Below, piece after piece: positions 8,796-17,933 of a DNA stretch of 45,380 bases. The notes below the pieces were generated by a model. The model worked only from the letters and a program-made list of their open reading frames with translations. It was not told the origin of the DNA and did no database searches. This DNA is from an uncultured Pelagibacteraceae bacterium (lineage in GTDB: Bacteria; Pseudomonadota; Alphaproteobacteria; Pelagibacterales; Pelagibacteraceae). The stretch covers positions 1 through 45,380 of the forward strand of contig CACBEJ010000002.1 in assembly GCA_902538255.1 (NCBI GenBank), given 5' to 3'. Position 1 is the first letter of the stretch, and each line of letters opens with the position of its first letter. Made by a program: the position numbers and the translations under genes.

Positions 8796-10060
8796 ATATA
8801 TTTTTTTAATATACCCATGAACAAAAAAATTAAAAAATAAAAATAAATAAAGATAAATCTTAAATTAATTGATTGTACTTTAAGGTTAATTTTAAATGAA
8901 AAAATACTAAAAAATAGACAGATTAATAATGGATCATAGTATTTGTGATAAATAGTTATTTGTGGATTACTTAAAATCAATAAAATAAAAATTATTAGAT
9001 TATCTAATTTTTCAATAATTAAATTTATAATTAAAACTAAAGAGACAAAAGCAATCGGATAAAATAAATTATTATTACCTAAAATAAAATAAGATATTTT
9101 AAAAAAGATACCCCCACCTGTATAAGAATAATTATAATCAAAAAAATAAATACTAATCAAAAAAAAAGGTAAAGAGATAATTATAGCTTTTTTTAATTTA
9201 TAGAAATTTAAATTTATGATTTTCAAAATTAAAAAAGGTAAAATATAAAATAAAAAAATTGTGGGAATTATTATAATTTGATTAAAAATATTATTAAAAA
9301 AAATACTTTCAATACTATCATCATTTACTGCAGCAGATTTGTTAAGAAAATTAATATCTAGGTAAAAGATATAATATAAAGCTGGTAAAGATAAAAAAAT
9401 ATTGATTATAATTATCTTTATTAAATTTATTGAAATTCCAAAAAATTTTAAATATTTGTAAAAAAAGAAAATAGAAAAAACTGCAAAGTTTGGACTGAAA
9501 TATGAAGCTATAGCGTAAAAACAAATATTTAAATAGACGTATTTTAAAGATTTTTTTTTATCAAATTTTAAAAAAAACAAGATACTTATTAAAAAAAAAA
9601 TAAGACCTAAAATTCTACTATCTGGCCATATGGATAAACTTCTAAAAGTAGGTGATAAAAATACTAACCCAATAATTAAAAAAAATTTTTTTTTATCTTT
9701 AATCTCCAAAGAGTATTTATTTTCTAAAATTAAGTAAAATATAATTGGTAATATCAAGCATATATGTAAATGGATAATTCTAATGATATCTTGATTAATA
9801 TTTATTTTTTTCAGCAATGAAATTAGAGATATTAGGATAGGTGAGTGTCTGGTTGTAAAATCATCATAATTTAAAAAAGAATTAATGAAATTTTCTTTAA
9901 ATTTATTAACGATTATGTCTTGATTTATATAATCTAGATAAGCCCCACCATTTGAGTCTTCATTAAAAATAAAACCCAAAATAAGGCTTGAATAAAGTGT
10001 AATGAATAATATTAAACTATCTTTATTTACAATATTATTTAAATTTAATTTATATTTCAC
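8792..10060 (-). CDS. polytopic membrane protein, probable GT-C-type glycosyltransferase
   Basis: 422 residues with roughly ten hydrophobic segments and a GTG start. The first extracytoplasmic loop has acidic and small residues (NEDSNGGAYLDYINQD, about 33-48) and a later RHSPILI, where GT-C enzymes place catalytic Asp residues. LSIWPDSRILGLIFFL (about 148-163) resembles the region after the first helices of mannosyltransferase-like proteins. I do not recognise a named family. The 4-bp overlap with the DPM1-like GT2 suggests that it uses a polyprenyl-phosphate sugar at the periplasmic face. This is inferred from topology and context. Confidence 0.65.
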   Translation of the reverse strand: MKYKLNLNNIVNKDSLILFITLYSSLILGFIFNEDSNGGAYLDYINQDIIVNKFKENFINSFLNYDDFTTRHSPILISLISLLKKININQDIIRIIHLHICLILPIIFYLILENKYSLEIKDKKKFFLIIGLVFLSPTFRSLSIWPDSRILGLIFFLISILFFLKFDKKKSLKYVYLNICFYAIASYFSPNFAVFSIFFFYKYLKFFGISINLIKIIIINIFLSLPALYYIFYLDINFLNKSAAVNDDSIESIFFNNIFNQIIIIPTIFLFYILPFLILKIINLNFYKLKKAIIISLPFFLISIYFFDYNYSYTGGGIFFKISYFILGNNNLFYPIAFVSLVLIINLIIEKLDNLIIFILLILSNPQITIYHKYYDPLLICLFFSIFSFKINLKVQSINLRFIFIYFYFLIFLFMGILKKYI

Positions 10061-10101
10061 GTGTTTATAAATTGTGATTTAAAATATTAAAACACTTCTA
10101 T

Positions 10102-11793
10102 ATGAGTAATCATTTTATTTTTATCTTCTACTCAATTTTAATCATTTTTTCTACAATTGGTTATGGTTGTTTTTTTTCAGCTAAGATAAATAAAAACTTT
10201 CAAACTTTAAACATAGGTTATCAAGGAATATTTGGCTTCTTTTTTATAATTTTTATCTCTGTAATAAGTTCGTTTATTTATAAGCATGATTATATCCACA
10301 ACTCAATACTCCATTTAATAGGACTATTTTTTTTTTGGAGATATTTCAAAGTAACGAGTATTGATTACAGATCTATCAAAACATTGTTATTTATTTTTGT
10401 CTTATTATTATCAGGACTTTATATTTTTAAAAGTCATGATGATTTTTCATATTATCATTTATCATATGCTTTAAGTTTAACTGAAAATAAATTTATATTT
10501 GGTGTTGGTAATTTAGGGCATGGCTTTAGAACTTTTTCTTCTTTATTTTTCTTTCATTCTACACTTTTTCTTCCAATAATAGATTTTTATTTATTTAATC
10601 TAGGGCCTTTCTTGATATTGTTATTTGTCAACGTATGTTTGATTTTAGAGATAAACAAAAAAATTAAAAAGCATGATCTCGATTATAAATATTTTTTTTC
10701 TCTTTTAGTCTTAACATTTATAAATATTGTATTTTATCGAATTGGTGAACATGGAACAGACAGGTCAGCTCAAATTTTATTATTTCTTGTTTTTTTATTA
10801 TTTATTGAAATACTTTTTATTCAAAAAAAAATTGTAGAAAAAAAAAAATTTATAGAACTTATTTTACTTTTAATTATTTTTTCTGCTAGCCTTAAAGCTC
10901 TTTTTGTAATTTATTTGAGTTTAATACCTTATTTAATTTATAAATTGGGCTATAAAAAAATACTAAATTATAATATTAAATTTTATTTAATACTATCAAT
11001 TTCATTGTCATCAATTTTTATAATAAATTATTTCAATACAGGTTGTTTTTTATATCCAGCTGTAAAAACTTGCTCAGAAAAAGTTGTATGGCACATTCCT
11101 AAAAATGAAGTGCGTGTAATGAATACACATTATGAATGGTGGGCAAAAGCTGGAGGTGGTCCAAATTATAAATCAGAACTTAAGAAAGAAGAATATATAA
11201 ATAATTTTAATTGGCTATCAAATTGGTTTGATAGACACTTTGTTGGAAAAGTTACAGATACATTGTTAGGTATTTTTACAATTTGTTTAATCATATTTTT
11301 TTCTTTTTATTTTATTAGAAATAATAAAATAAAATATCAAAAGATTTATGATCTCAAAATTGTTTATTTATTTATATTTTTATTCTTTATTGAATGGTTT
11401 TTGAAACATCCATCTATTAGATATGGTGGATTTATAATATTTGGATTAATGTTTTTTGTTACCCACAGTAATTACATGGCTAAATATTTTTATCAAAAAT
11501 CTAAAATATTTTTTGTTCATTCATTAATTTTAATTATTATATTTAGTACCTATAACCTAAGAAATATAAAAAGAATTAACAAAGAGATTGATATTTATAA
11601 TTATAATATAAAAAATTCCCCATATTTTTTTGTTTATAATAATGAAGCAAAGATTATTCATCAAAAAGATGATTTTAAGATTTTCGCACCCTCTGAAAAT
11701 TCATGTTGGGCAATAAAAACTCCTTGTACTAATTATATTAATCTAACAAGTGATAAAAAAGGAGGTTTTAATATTATTTATAGAAATGATTAA
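10102..11793 (+). CDS. large polytopic membrane protein of the polysaccharide island
   Basis: 563 residues with about 11-13 membrane segments. Between them lies SHDDFSYYHLSYALSLTEN (about residues 112-130), then FGVGNLGHGFRT and, after helix 8 or so, FNTGCFLYPAVKTCSEK (about 312-328), which recalls the NP.YP-type motif of GT-C proteins. A large soluble loop contains THYEWWAKAGGGPNY. The tail (about 515-563) is hydrophilic with several Cys. It could be a glycosyltransferase or polymerase acting at the periplasmic face; I cannot assign it. It heads the long plus-strand operon, 41 bp from the divergent GT-C-like gene. Confidence 0.65.
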   Translation: MSNHFIFIFYSILIIFSTIGYGCFFSAKINKNFQTLNIGYQGIFGFFFIIFISVISSFIYKHDYIHNSILHLIGLFFFWRYFKVTSIDYRSIKTLLFIFVLLLSGLYIFKSHDDFSYYHLSYALSLTENKFIFGVGNLGHGFRTFSSLFFFHSTLFLPIIDFYLFNLGPFLILLFVNVCLILEINKKIKKHDLDYKYFFSLLVLTFINIVFYRIGEHGTDRSAQILLFLVFLLFIEILFIQKKIVEKKKFIELILLLIIFSASLKALFVIYLSLIPYLIYKLGYKKILNYNIKFYLILSISLSSIFIINYFNTGCFLYPAVKTCSEKVVWHIPKNEVRVMNTHYEWWAKAGGGPNYKSELKKEEYINNFNWLSNWFDRHFVGKVTDTLLGIFTICLIIFFSFYFIRNNKIKYQKIYDLKIVYLFIFLFFIEWFLKHPSIRYGGFIIFGLMFFVTHSNYMAKYFYQKSKIFFVHSLILIIIFSTYNLRNIKRINKEIDIYNYNIKNSPYFFVYNNEAKIIHQKDDFKIFAPSENSCWAIKTPCTNYINLTSDKKGGFNIIYRND

Positions 11794-12511
11794 TATAATT
11801 TACTTAAAAATTTTAGATTTTTTAGTTAGCTTAATTGATAAATCAAACAAGAATAAAATAACTGCTTTTCTGAAAAAAAAAACATCAAATAAAAAGTTGA
11901 TTATCTTTGATGTGGGAGCTCATAAAGGTGAAACTTTAAAAATTTTTATAGATAATTTTGATATTGAAAGAATCTTATGTTTTGAACCTAATAAAAGTGT
12001 ATTTAATATTCTTGTTAAAAGATTTAGTGATTTAAAAAATAAAAGTGTGACTTTACTTAATTACGGTCTCAGTAATCAAAGTAACATAAAAAAACTCAAT
12101 ATTTCGAATGATACATCATCATCAACTTTTTCAAAAATAAACGAAAAAAGTGAATATTTTAAAAGAAAAAAAAGAATTATAAGCCTGTTTTCTAAGAGTC
12201 CATTTTATAAAGAAGTAGACGTAAAAGTTGAAACCATCTCATATTTTATAAATCTATATAATTTAGACAGAATCGATATATTAAAAATAGATACCGAAGG
12301 TTCAGAATTTGAAATTTTAAATGGAATAGAAAAAGAATATTTTAGTAAAATAAATTATATTTATTTTGAGCATCATTTTGATCTAATGTTAGACAAAGGT
12401 TATAAATTTTCAGATATTAATAAATTATTACTAAAAAATAATTTTAAAAAAATATTTAAAATTAAAATGAAATTTAGAAAAACTTTTGAATATATTTATG
12501 AAAAAAAATGA
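11786..12511 (+). CDS. FkbM-family methyltransferase
   Basis: About 241 residues. IIFDVGAHKGETLKIF (near residues 38-53 of this start) is SAM motif I, CFEPNKSVFNIL carries the ribose-binding acid, and ILKIDTEGSEFEILNGI (about 158-174) is the characteristic FkbM DxEGSE block, followed by YFEHHF. Such enzymes O-methylate sugars in surface glycans. The ATG at 11786 is chosen (8-bp overlap with the upstream gene). A GTG at 11750 would add 12 residues but lacks a Shine-Dalgarno sequence; a GGAGG at 11761-11765 lies between the two candidates, too far from the ATG to be convincing. The start is therefore uncertain. Confidence 0.85.
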   Translation: MINIIYLKILDFLVSLIDKSNKNKITAFLKKKTSNKKLIIFDVGAHKGETLKIFIDNFDIERILCFEPNKSVFNILVKRFSDLKNKSVTLLNYGLSNQSNIKKLNISNDTSSSTFSKINEKSEYFKRKKRIISLFSKSPFYKEVDVKVETISYFINLYNLDRIDILKIDTEGSEFEILNGIEKEYFSKINYIYFEHHFDLMLDKGYKFSDINKLLLKNNFKKIFKIKMKFRKTFEYIYEKK

Positions 12512-13304
12512 GTTGAAAAATAAACTTGTATCAATAATTGTAGTTAACTTTAATAATTCTAAATTTATAAATCAATGTATAAAATCTCTACAAAATCAAA
12601 GTTATAAAAATAAAGAAATTATATTTGTTGATAATCAATCAACTGATGACTCATTAGATAAAATAAAATTATTTAAAAATATTAATTTAATCAAAAATAA
12701 ACGTAAATATGAATATGGAAGTTACAATCAATTAGACTGTTATTATCAAGGATTTTTAAAATCAAAAGGAAAAATAATTCTATTCTTAGATAGTGATGAT
12801 TTTTTTAAAAAAAACAAAATTAAGAAGATTGTTATGAAATTCAAAAATAATAAAAATTGCAAAGTTTTATTTGATATGCCAATTAATTTAATTGGTAAAA
12901 AAAAAGAATATAAAAAAATTAAACAAAAAAAATTCATAATTTCAAATTGGCCAAGATTTAGTCCCCAAAGTTGCATAAGTATTAAAAAAAGTTTTGCAAA
13001 AGAAGTCTTCGAAAAAGTTTGTATTAAAAAATTTCCAGATATATGGTTTGATTTTAGAATTGCCACGTATTCATTTTTAAAATTTAACGAATTGATTTTT
13101 GTAAATGATTATCTTACTTTTTATAGAATTAGAAAGAATTCAGCTTCCTCAAAGTTTTCTAAGTATAACTTAAATTGGTGGAAAAGAAGGAATCAAGCTT
13201 TTGATTGTTATGATTATTTGTGTAAAAAAAACAATATTGTAAGCATATTAACTTTAGATAGGATTTTAACTAAATTAATCAATTTTGTTTTTAATAAATT
13301 ATGA
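12498..13304 (+). CDS. glycosyltransferase family 2
   Basis: About 268 residues with a GT-A fold: KLVSIIVVNFNNSKFINQCI, SLQNQSYKNKEIIFVDNQST and GKIILFLDSDDFFKKNKI (about 90-107) with DSDD as the metal-binding motif. After it, WPRFSPQSCISIKKS and FDFRIATYSFL fill the acceptor side. The family transfers one sugar from a nucleotide donor; donor and acceptor are unknown. The ATG at 12498 is preferred over a TTG at 12486, and it overlaps the FkbM gene by 14 bp. The next gene start overlaps its stop by 4 bp. Confidence 0.88.
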   Translation: MKKNELKNKLVSIIVVNFNNSKFINQCIKSLQNQSYKNKEIIFVDNQSTDDSLDKIKLFKNINLIKNKRKYEYGSYNQLDCYYQGFLKSKGKIILFLDSDDFFKKNKIKKIVMKFKNNKNCKVLFDMPINLIGKKKEYKKIKQKKFIISNWPRFSPQSCISIKKSFAKEVFEKVCIKKFPDIWFDFRIATYSFLKFNELIFVNDYLTFYRIRKNSASSKFSKYNLNWWKRRNQAFDCYDYLCKKNNIVSILTLDRILTKLINFVFNKL

Positions 13305-14251
13305 AAAAAAAAAATGTATTGATTTTAGGAATTAGTGGTCAAGATGGCACTTATTTAGCCCATTATCTATTACAAAAAAAATATAGAGTTATTGGTATTT
13401 CAAGAAAACAAAAAAAAATTAAAAATCATTTAAAGCTTAATATTGAAAAAAAAATAATTATTAAAAATTTTGATTATGTTGATTATGAAAAGTTAAAAAA
13501 AGTAATTATGGCTTATAAAGTTGATGAAATATATTTTCTTGCTGGACAACCGAAACCAAATATATCTAATAATAAAATTATTGAGACGCTATATAGCAAT
13601 ATTATACCTGTATATAATATAATAGACATAATTATCAAACATAATAAAAAAATAAAGTTTTTCAATTCTTCATCATGTGAAATTTTTAAGGCTACAAAAA
13701 AATCATTAGATGAAAATAGTCAAAAGGAACCGAACAGTATTTATGCATTAAGTAAACTTGTATCATTTGAAATGGTAAAATTTTTCAGAGAAAAATTTTC
13801 TTTGAAAATTTGTTCAGGAATTTTATTTCATCATGAATCAATACTGAGAGAAAAAGATTATATTTTGAGAAAAATAATAAAAGGAGCAGAAAAAATAAAA
13901 AAAAATAAATTAAAATTTTTAACTTTAGGACATATCCATATTAGTAGAGATTGGGGATGGGCACCAGAATATGTAAAATTGATGCATTTAATTTTAAATA
14001 GACACAAAACAGATGATTACATTATAGCTACTGGTAAAACTACAAAACTAATAGATATATTAAAAAAAACCTTTCAATACTATGATCTGGATTGGAGAAA
14101 ATATATCAAATATGAGAAAAATTTACTTAGAAAGTTTGACAGTAAAATAAGAATGGCAAATGTTTATAAATTAAAAAATGATCTGAAATGGAAACCTATA
14201 CATAATATAGATGATGTACTATTAAATTTAATCAATAATAAAGTTTTTTAA
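13301..14251 (+). CDS. Gmd-like NAD(P)-dependent sugar-nucleotide dehydratase/epimerase (SDR)
   Basis: 316 residues, a divergent paralog of the gmd at 16881. The N-terminus LILGISGQDGTYLAHYLL has the Gmd-type GxxGQDG nucleotide-binding loop. NSSSCEIF (about 125) keeps the catalytic Ser/Thr and Glu, YALSK (about 150) gives the Tyr-Lys pair, and GILFHHESILRE mirrors [12 protein letters not shown] of Gmd. SRDWGWAPEYVKLM also matches the Gmd region after the active site. It is about 35 residues shorter, missing parts in the N-terminal half. A 4,6-dehydratase or related sugar-nucleotide activity is likely; substrate unknown. It sits between two GT2 genes and overlaps the upstream one. Confidence 0.78.
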   Translation: MKKKNVLILGISGQDGTYLAHYLLQKKYRVIGISRKQKKIKNHLKLNIEKKIIIKNFDYVDYEKLKKVIMAYKVDEIYFLAGQPKPNISNNKIIETLYSNIIPVYNIIDIIIKHNKKIKFFNSSSCEIFKATKKSLDENSQKEPNSIYALSKLVSFEMVKFFREKFSLKICSGILFHHESILREKDYILRKIIKGAEKIKKNKLKFLTLGHIHISRDWGWAPEYVKLMHLILNRHKTDDYIIATGKTTKLIDILKKTFQYYDLDWRKYIKYEKNLLRKFDSKIRMANVYKLKNDLKWKPIHNIDDVLLNLINNKVF

Positions 14252-14253
14252 AA

Positions 14254-15090
14254 GTGTTTTTAGAATTAAATTTTATTGACCAGATAAAAATAAAAGGTGA
14301 GTCTTTGCAAGGTGGAAAAAGACTGAAAAATTTTAGTAAAAATACAAAACCACTATTTTCAATAATTACAGTTGTATACAACAATCAAAAATACTTAGAA
14401 GAGACTATTCAAAGTGTATTAAGTCAATCATTTAAAAATTATGAATACATTATTATAGATGGAGGTTCTAAAGATAATACATTAGATATTATAAAAAAAT
14501 ATGAACAATATATTGATTATTGGATAAGTGAGAAAGATAAAGGAATTTATGATGCTTTCAATAAAGGGATGTCATTATGTAAAGGTGATTATATTGGCAT
14601 CATAAATTCAGATGATGTCTATGAAAAAAATGCTTTAGAAATTATTTATAAATATCTTGAAAAAGATAAATATAAAAAACTAGATTTCATTTTTGGAAGT
14701 GTTAGGAAACACTGGGGAGTTCTACATGGATATAAACCAAGAAAAATATACTATAGTTGGGGGTTTTATTCTAGTCATTCTACTGGTTTTTTTTTAAAAC
14801 GTGAGTCGGCAAAAATTATAGGATTATATAATCTAAAATATAAATATCATGCGGATTATGATTATTTTTATAGAATGATTGTGAAAAAAAAAATGAATGG
14901 AATTGCAACTAATAAAGAGGAAATAACTGGTACTTTTAGAAGAGGAGGATTTTCTAGTAAAATAAAATTTAGAAAATTATTTTTTGAAGAACTTAAAATT
15001 AGATATGATCACAAGCAAAGCATTATTTTAATTTTAATCATATTCATATACAAATTTATAAAAAACTTTAAAAAGATTATCTTCTCTTGA
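14254..15090 (+). CDS. glycosyltransferase family 2
   Basis: 278 residues starting at a GTG 2 bp after the previous stop. An unusual hydrophilic leader of about 35 residues precedes LFSIITVVYNNQKYLEETI, then VLSQSFKNYEYIIIDGGSKD, DYWISEKDKGIYDAFNKG and YIGIINSDDVYEKNAL (about 108-123) with NSDD as metal motif. This is the WcaA/Epsilon-type GT2 signature with ISEKDxGIYDAxNKG. SHSTGFFLKRES lies in the acceptor domain. The last 20 residues are hydrophobic. Its stop overlaps the next start by 4 bp. Confidence 0.9.
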   Translation: MFLELNFIDQIKIKGESLQGGKRLKNFSKNTKPLFSIITVVYNNQKYLEETIQSVLSQSFKNYEYIIIDGGSKDNTLDIIKKYEQYIDYWISEKDKGIYDAFNKGMSLCKGDYIGIINSDDVYEKNALEIIYKYLEKDKYKKLDFIFGSVRKHWGVLHGYKPRKIYYSWGFYSSHSTGFFLKRESAKIIGLYNLKYKYHADYDYFYRMIVKKKMNGIATNKEEITGTFRRGGFSSKIKFRKLFFEELKIRYDHKQSIILILIIFIYKFIKNFKKIIFS

Positions 15091-16061
15091 ATATATTAGT
15101 TACAGGTGCTGCAGGATTTATTGGATCAAGGTTATGTTTGGAATTATTGAAGAATCCAAAAATTTTTGTTTATGGAATTGATAATTTAAATAATTACTAT
15201 TCAATTAAATTAAAAAAAAAAAGAATACTTGAATTAAAAAAATTTAAGAATTTTAAATTTATTAAATTAGATTTAAAAGATACAAAAAAATTGAGAAAAC
15301 TTCATCAAATTAAAAAAATAAATTCAATTTTTCATTTTGCGGCTCAAGCAGGAGTTAGATTTGCAATATTAAAACCAAAAAAATATTTTGATGATAATAT
15401 AATATCATTTTTTAATATATTAAATTTTGCTAAAGAAAATAATATTAAAAAAATTTTTTTTGCCTCTTCAAGTTCTGTATATGGTGAACAAATAAGATTT
15501 CCAGTAAAAGAAAAATTTAAATTAAATACTAAAAATTTTTATGGTTTTTCAAAAAAAATAAATGAAATAACAGCCAAAACTTTTAGTAAGCTTTTTAAAA
15601 TTCAGTTAATAGGATTGAGATTTTTTACTGTTTTTGGAGAATGGGGAAGACCAGATATGCTTATATTTAAATATATTAAAGCAAATCTGAACAAAGAAAA
15701 ATTTTATTTAAATGAAAATGGTAATCATTTTAGAGATTTTACTTATATTGATGATGTAATAAAAATACTGATTAAATTAAGAACAGTTAAATTTAAGAAA
15801 AATTTTTATATTTTTAATATTTGTTCAAACAAACCAAAAAAAATAATTGATGTTATAAATAAAATAAACAAGTTTTATTCAGACTTTAAATATACGTCTG
15901 TTTATTCGAAAAATTTAAAAAAAATTGAAGTAAACACTACCCATGGAGATAATAAAGAAATTTTAAAGTTTTTGAAAAAAATTAATTATAGTAGTTTTGA
16001 TGAAGGTCTTAAAAATACTATCGATTGGTATAATAAGAATAAGATAAATAAGATTACTTAA
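15087..16061 (+). CDS. UDP-glucuronate 4-epimerase-like SDR
   Basis: 324 residues from a TTG start. NILVTGAAGFIGSRLCLELL is the NAD-binding loop, GIDNLNNYYSIKLKKKR and FHFAAQAGVRFAILKPKKYF match the UDP-glucuronate epimerase group (IDNLNDYYD; AQAGVRYSL), ASSSSVYG and YGFSK (about 152) give the catalytic Ser and Tyr-Lys pair, and LRFFTVFGEWGRPDM and HFRDFTYIDDV are also group-specific. It would interconvert UDP-glucuronate and UDP-galacturonate, providing acidic sugars for the surface glycan. The specificity is inferred from motif resemblance. It overlaps the GT2 by 4 bp. Confidence 0.82.
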   Translation: MNILVTGAAGFIGSRLCLELLKNPKIFVYGIDNLNNYYSIKLKKKRILELKKFKNFKFIKLDLKDTKKLRKLHQIKKINSIFHFAAQAGVRFAILKPKKYFDDNIISFFNILNFAKENNIKKIFFASSSSVYGEQIRFPVKEKFKLNTKNFYGFSKKINEITAKTFSKLFKIQLIGLRFFTVFGEWGRPDMLIFKYIKANLNKEKFYLNENGNHFRDFTYIDDVIKILIKLRTVKFKKNFYIFNICSNKPKKIIDVINKINKFYSDFKYTSVYSKNLKKIEVNTTHGDNKEILKFLKKINYSSFDEGLKNTIDWYNKNKINKIT

Positions 16062-16066
16062 AATTT

Positions 16067-16891
16067 GTGAGATACAAGATACTCATTATTGGAAAAAAAA
16101 GCTTTTTAGCAAAAAGTTTAAAAAAGAATATTTCTATACCTTATGAGTCAGTTAGTTTTGAAGATTTCTTAAAAAAAAAAAATAAATATCTTAAAAAATT
16201 TACTCATATAATTAATCTTACATCAAATTCAAAATTTGTTATAAATAAATACAATTCTAAATATGATCACGATTTTATAATAGCTGATAGAATAAAAAAA
16301 TTAGATTTAGTTTTTATATTAATAAGCACAAGAAAAATTTATAAAATAAAAACCAATATAAAAGAAACAGATAAACTTGAACCAAAATGTAATTACTCAA
16401 AAAATAAATTATTAGCTGAAAAAAAAACTATGAATATAATTAAGTCAAATTATTTAATTCTAAGATTGTCAAATATTTTAGGTCTTGAAAGTATTTCAAA
16501 AAGAAAATTACATAATACATTTATGGATAGTTTTTTGGAGTCAGTGAACAAAAATATAATTTATAAAAACCCAGGCATTTTTAAAGATTTTTTATCGGTA
16601 TCTATGTTTGTAAAAATATTAAATAAACTTATAAGACTAAATAGTAAAGGTGTTTACAATGTATCTTTAGGTAAAAAAGTCTATTTAGATAAAATATTGA
16701 ATTGGCTAAACTATTATAATACTAACAAAGTAAAAAGAGTAAAATTTAAAAAAAAAAATATTTTAGATAATCAAGATAGTTTTTTTTTAAATAATAATAA
16801 GTTAAATAAAGAAATTAATTTGAACTTTGATTTAAAAAGATTAGAAGTAGATTGTAAAAAAATTAGTAAGAAAATTTTTCATGAAAAATAA
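16067..16891 (+). CDS. degenerate NAD(P)-binding SDR-like protein (RmlD/epimerase type)
   Basis: 274 residues, GTG start. The Rossmann loop is degenerate ([13 protein letters not shown] instead of GxxGxxG), but the extended-SDR layout remains: [19 protein letters not shown] (catalytic Ser/Thr region), [20 protein letters not shown] with Tyr-x3-Lys (about 113-117), [11 protein letters not shown] and an FKDFLSV segment where epimerases have RDFxxV. It may be a sugar-nucleotide reductase or epimerase with weakened cofactor binding, or a non-catalytic partner. It lies between the glucuronate-epimerase-like gene and gmd and overlaps gmd by 11 bp. Confidence 0.65.
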   Translation: MRYKILIIGKKSFLAKSLKKNISIPYESVSFEDFLKKKNKYLKKFTHIINLTSNSKFVINKYNSKYDHDFIIADRIKKLDLVFILISTRKIYKIKTNIKETDKLEPKCNYSKNKLLAEKKTMNIIKSNYLILRLSNILGLESISKRKLHNTFMDSFLESVNKNIIYKNPGIFKDFLSVSMFVKILNKLIRLNSKGVYNVSLGKKVYLDKILNWLNYYNTNKVKRVKFKKKNILDNQDSFFLNNNKLNKEINLNFDLKRLEVDCKKISKKIFHEK

Positions 16892-17933
16892 AAAAAAAGT
16901 TGCTTTGATTTTTGGTATTACTGGACAGGATGGTTCTTATCTTGCGGAATTATTATTAAAAAAAAATTATATAGTACATGGTGTTAAAAGAAGATCTTCA
17001 AGTATAAATACTTTTAGAGTAGATCATATATACCAAGATCCACATGATAAAAATTACAGATTTATACTGCACTATGGAGACATAACTGACTCAACATCTG
17101 TATCAAGTTTAGTTCAAAAAACAAGGCCAGACGAAATTTACAATTTAGCTGCTCAATCTCACGTTGCAGTTTCATTTGAAGTACCTGAGTATACTGCTAA
17201 TGCAGATGCTTTGGGAACATTAAGAATACTTGAAGCAATAAAATTTCATAAATTAGAAAAAAAAACAAAATTTTATCAAGCTGGCACATCAGAGTTATAT
17301 GGTAATGTTCAAACAATTCCTCAAAATGAAAAAACACCTTTTTATCCATTAAGCCCTTATGGAGTTGCAAAAATGTATGCACATTGGATAACAAAAAATT
17401 ATAGAGAGGCATATAACTTATTTGCATGTAATGGGATCTTATTTAACCATGAGAGTCCAAGAAGAGGTGAGACTTTTGTTACTAAAAAAATAGTTTCCGC
17501 TTTATGTAAGATAAAATATGGAAAACAAGATAAATTATTTTTAGGAAATCTAGATGCTAAGAGAGATTGGGGTCATGCAAGAGATTATTGTTTAGCAATG
17601 TGGAAAATATTGCAACAAAAAATACCAAATGATTATGTAATTGCTACTGGAAAACAATATTCTATTAAACAATTTATAAATTTAACGGCAAAAAAACTAA
17701 AAATGAAAGTAAGATGGATTGGAAAAGGTATTAAAGAAAAAGGATTAGACGAAAAAGGAAGAGTTATCATAGAATGTGATAAAAATTATTTTAGACCATT
17801 AGATGTAAATACATTGTTAGGGGATGCTAGAAAGGCCAGAAAAGAATTAAAATGGAAGCCAAAAGAAACAATCAATACACTAATTGATGAAATGATAAAA
17901 TTTGAAATCAATTCCATAAATGCTAGTAAATAA
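16881..17933 (+). CDS. gmd: GDP-mannose 4,6-dehydratase
   Basis: 350 residues, the normal length. [19 protein letters not shown] is the NADP loop, [18 protein letters not shown] is the conserved cofactor-binding segment, AGTSELYG (about 133) has the catalytic Thr and Glu, and YGVAK (about 157) the Tyr-Lys pair. [16 protein letters not shown] and [15 protein letters not shown] bind GDP-mannose. It converts GDP-D-mannose to GDP-4-keto-6-deoxymannose in the cytosol. It overlaps fcl by 14 bp, and together they give GDP-L-fucose. It is better conserved than most neighbours in the island, consistent with a widespread pathway. Confidence 0.97.
   Translation: MKNKKKVALIFGITGQDGSYLAELLLKKNYIVHGVKRRSSSINTFRVDHIYQDPHDKNYRFILHYGDITDSTSVSSLVQKTRPDEIYNLAAQSHVAVSFEVPEYTANADALGTLRILEAIKFHKLEKKTKFYQAGTSELYGNVQTIPQNEKTPFYPLSPYGVAKMYAHWITKNYREAYNLFACNGILFNHESPRRGETFVTKKIVSALCKIKYGKQDKLFLGNLDAKRDWGHARDYCLAMWKILQQKIPNDYVIATGKQYSIKQFINLTAKKLKMKVRWIGKGIKEKGLDEKGRVIIECDKNYFRPLDVNTLLGDARKARKELKWKPKETINTLIDEMIKFEINSINASK

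Noticed and set aside
10061..10095. GTGTTT and AAACAC as an inverted repeat between two divergent membrane-protein genes
   Set aside because: Only six paired bases over a 35-bp AT-rich spacer; expected often by chance.
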